From Isochrysis galbana (taxonomy: Eukaryota; Haptophyta; Isochrysidales; Isochrysidaceae), in the NCBI GenBank assembly GCA_018136815.1, contig CM030931.1, positions 11,090,612 to 11,154,611 of the forward strand: 64,000 nt of DNA, read 5' to 3'. The notes below the pieces were generated by a model. That model saw nothing but the letters and a program-made list of their open reading frames with translations. It was not told the DNA's origin and made no database searches. Position 1 is the first letter of the stretch, and every line of letters starts with the position of its first letter. Of this stretch, positions 61,623 through 64,000 are shown piece by piece. The position numbers were made by a program, and so were the translations under genes.

Positions 61623-64000
61623 TCACGCAGTGGCTGTCTTGGGGAAACGGCGGTGGATGTACTCCTCAAATTTGGTGCAGGTCGCGGTGAAGCCGCCGTC
61701 CTCTGCCGTGTCTGCGATCGTTTCGTCGCCGTCGACGATTTTGATGCGCATGTCAAGGTCTACCTCAGTCGCCGATTCTCCAGCGGGGCACTCAAGTAGG
61801 GCAGCCTCATATTCCTTCTTCTCACTAGCTAGAAGCTGCTCAAGGGGCGTACGAAGTGCCTCAACCCACGCATCGCCGGTGAGCGGAGCGCCTGTGAGAG
61901 CCTCCACCAGCCCGAGGAATGGCTCCGAGTTTCCAGGCAACCAATATGCGTCCCGTAAGGTAGGGCCAACCTATGAGATGATTGCGGGTGCAACCACTGA
62001 GACAGCGGCAATTCCTTGCCTGGCAACCGCTGAAGTGGGTGTAAAAGACATTTCTCAGCATCCGGCGGCGGTGTACGAACCGGCACCTCGATCACCACAC
62101 CCCTACCTACTCTCGCCTGAGCCTGCAGTGTTCCACGCATGGTGTACTCACCTTTGGGTTATCGACGATGTAGCCATCCCTGTTCTTGAAGAATGCTCGC
62201 GTCTGGTAGACGGCCATCTGCGCTAGAACATATCCATGGTAATAGCAAGACGCCTCGTCTGACAAAATATGTGGAACGGAGAGCAGCGGCCGGGACGACA
62301 GCCCGCCCTGGATTTTGACCTCGACCTCATCGGCCAACTTTTGGATCGCTTCCGCATTCAGCTGGTCTTCGGGGAGTTCGTAGAGCGCCTTCTCAAAGTA
62401 GGGCACCGCCAGCATAGCGCGCAGCGTCAATACTTCATATGGGTGCTTCGCTGTCACCTCTTCTTCGAGTAGCGGCCACGGCACGGGCGAGCCGTCGCGA
62501 GCGCGAGCATACTTGGCACGCCAAGCAGCGTCACTCACAAGAGAGTCGAGAAACATGGACTGGAGTTCGGCGTAGGCCACCGAAGTGGGTGCGCGCTCCT
62601 GCGGTAAGCGGATCCGTGTAATGTTGTAGCCTTGGGGGGTGCAGTATGGAGTGAATTTGCCCGTCGGGGGATTGGGGAGTGGGAGGGAGATGGAACCTGT
62701 TTTGGCACTGAAGGCGACCGGGCTAGTTGCATTCGCAGCGACGCTTGGGCACTGCGCTCACTTGCGAGAAGAGTGGCGAGGGTTGCTTGATGTTGGAGAA
62801 GTGCGCCGCATGCCCTGCCTCGTGCATGAGCGTTTTGAGGCCGACTACGCCCGACCCAACTGCAGCAGGGTCGGCGAGCGAGGTGAAATGCGTAACTGAC
62901 GGCTGCCACACGCCATCGGGCTTGAGCCACGCAGGTTGAGGCCAGTGGCAGAATCCATTCGAGTACTTGCCCTTGCGGTCGAGGAGATCGAGAGACATGG
63001 TGGCGCCGCAGTACGAGATGCCTAGCGCGCTGAATGAGCGGCCCCACGCGCCGACCGAACGCTCAAAAGGAAAGTAGGGGTCGAGCTTCTTGGTGATCTC
63101 ACCAGCTAAAACAAAGTTCGTATTCCTGCAACAGGCATGTGCCGTGGGGGCAGTGAACCAGACCGTCGGCAAAAGACGATCGGGATCGCCGCACTCGAAA
63201 GCGAGACGCGCCTCGCACAGCCACCAGAGAGCTCAGCAAGTAGGCGGGCTGTCAAATCACCATGGCTCGAGGGCTGCCGCGCCCTTCTCAGTCTTGAGCT
63301 TGGCGAGCGCGTTACTCATGATTTCGCGCGTCCCTTCCTCGAGGGTGTCCAGGATGCGGAAAAGCTCATTCTTTCCAAACCCTTCAGCCTGCGTTACCTT
63401 GTAATCATAAAAATCAATGTAGCCCAGCGAGCGCGCCATCTCATTGCGCGTGCGAACGAGCTCGACGAACCCATTGGAGGTGATAAAATCGCCAATGGAG
63501 CGAAGGCCCTCCCAGCAGGCTTTGCGTGCGGCCTCATCCGGGTCGACGCGCATCGTGTTGCGCAGCCCAACCGAGGACATCTCGACGAATCCCTTGCCAG
63601 GAAGCTTAGCTCCAAGGACCATCTTATTGCGTGCATCCTCTAGCTTCCCCTCAGCGTTTGTCGCCGCGGCGCGCAGCTCCCGAGCAACCTCCGACTCCAT
63701 GATGTAACAGCCGAAGGTGCGCTCAAATATGCGCAGTGTGCGCACCTCGGCCTCCGAGAGTGCCTCGCCTTCGTCAGCCGATGAGAGTAGCTCGCGCGCA
63801 CGCTTCAGCTTGGCCTCGTCCGCAAGGAACGCCTCCATTTCCCCCTTGGTGCGCGTGAGTTCTCCGACAGAGTAGTGAGGAGCGCTCAGCGCCATCTTGG
63901 TGCCCCAGAACTGCTCTTCAAACGCACGGTGGAGGCGCTCGTAGCCGGAGTTGACCTCATGAATGAAGGAGCGCGCGGCCAACTTGACCATCTTCCGCAA
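61623..64000 (-). CDS. M3-family zinc metallopeptidase (oligopeptidase), 5' part beyond window
   Basis: Exons by eye: 64000-63261 (continuing off the edge), 63125-62762, 62598-62152 and 61970-61623. Introns are GT-AG and phases agree. The visible 631 or so residues include the helical start, KMALSAPHYSVGELTRTK, LAGEITKKLDPYFPFERSVG, and the zinc motif LMHEAGHAAHF (HExGH) with the downstream Glu-containing DEASCYYHGY region. A complete C-terminus follows (LPGNSEPFLGLVEALTGAPL ... FPKTATA). M3 peptidases cut short peptides in the cytosol or organelles. The HEAGH form suggests the oligoendopeptidase (M3B-like) branch rather than thimet oligopeptidase. The N-terminus, and so any targeting peptide, lies outside the window. 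Confidence 0.85.

Overview
The window is nuclear DNA of a eukaryote, most likely a unicellular alga. It has GC-rich, widely spaced genes, spliceosomal introns in several of them (GT-AG, plus one apparent GC-AG), long CT/GA tracts next to gene starts, and many fragments of one LINE-type retrotransposon superfamily. A haptophyte or similar secondary-plastid alga would fit (Pro-rich surface protein, ShK-prolyl hydroxylase, cyanobacterial/plastid-type metallophosphoesterase), but no marker here fixes the lineage.

Layout. 1-2 kb: LINE debris with a reverse-transcriptase fragment. 2.06-2.98 kb: acyl-protein thioesterase-like hydrolase. 3.4-4.2 kb: a LINE 5' hairpin followed by 204-bp tandem repeats. 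6.1-7.1 kb: a secreted CS-domain/cyclophilin fusion. 7.5-8.2 kb: a short LINE-like insertion with a 16-bp target-site duplication (TSD). 9.5-10.5 kb: a LINE 5' end fused to a Cys-rich ORF. 10.8-12.1 kb: metallophosphoesterase. 12.95-18.93 kb: two identical convergent HSP70 genes forming a 2.2-kb inverted repeat around an unrecognised ORF. 19.5-21.0 kb: type II membrane glycosyltransferase-like protein. 21.2-23.3 kb: broken LINE ORF1 copies in both orientations. 23.7-28.7 kb: a seven-exon, 1386-residue Pro-rich multi-pass membrane protein, divergent from a TLC-domain protein at 29.3-30.4 kb. 31.3-34.2 kb: two-exon glycosyltransferase. 34.9-40.3 kb: three LINE fragments, one an intact fused ORF with a perfect TSD. 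40.9-44.8 kb: a less GC-rich island with a coiled-coil protein, an ankyrin protein, a three-fold 'LDKH' repeat protein and two orphan ORFs. 45.5 kb: a 118-bp LINE tail with perfect TSD. 45.9-48.0 kb: a charged unknown protein divergent from a SEC14/CRAL-TRIO protein. 48.9-51.4 kb: palindromic repeats. 52.5-53.9 kb: SRA (methylcytosine-reader) protein. 54.3-56.9 kb: LINE composites. 57.1-59.9 kb: atypical short-chain dehydrogenase divergent from an ShK-prolyl 4-hydroxylase. 61.6-64.0 kb: 3' part of an M3 metallopeptidase gene.

The host genes are housekeeping or cell-surface functions and do not form a visible pathway. The most unusual signal is the retroelement family. Six copies at four insertion types share a roughly 22-nt hairpin at their 5' end, ending 2-5 nt before the ATG. 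The arms differ between copies but pairing is largely kept, and very different coding bodies follow. The 3' tails also recur (short GC-rich hairpin, AT box, homopolymer). Five copies have flanking repeats I could place, four of them convincing TSDs. This suggests modular, partly non-autonomous LINEs that keep only their ends. All coordinates and splice sites were worked out by eye; family assignments come from motif recognition, not database searches.
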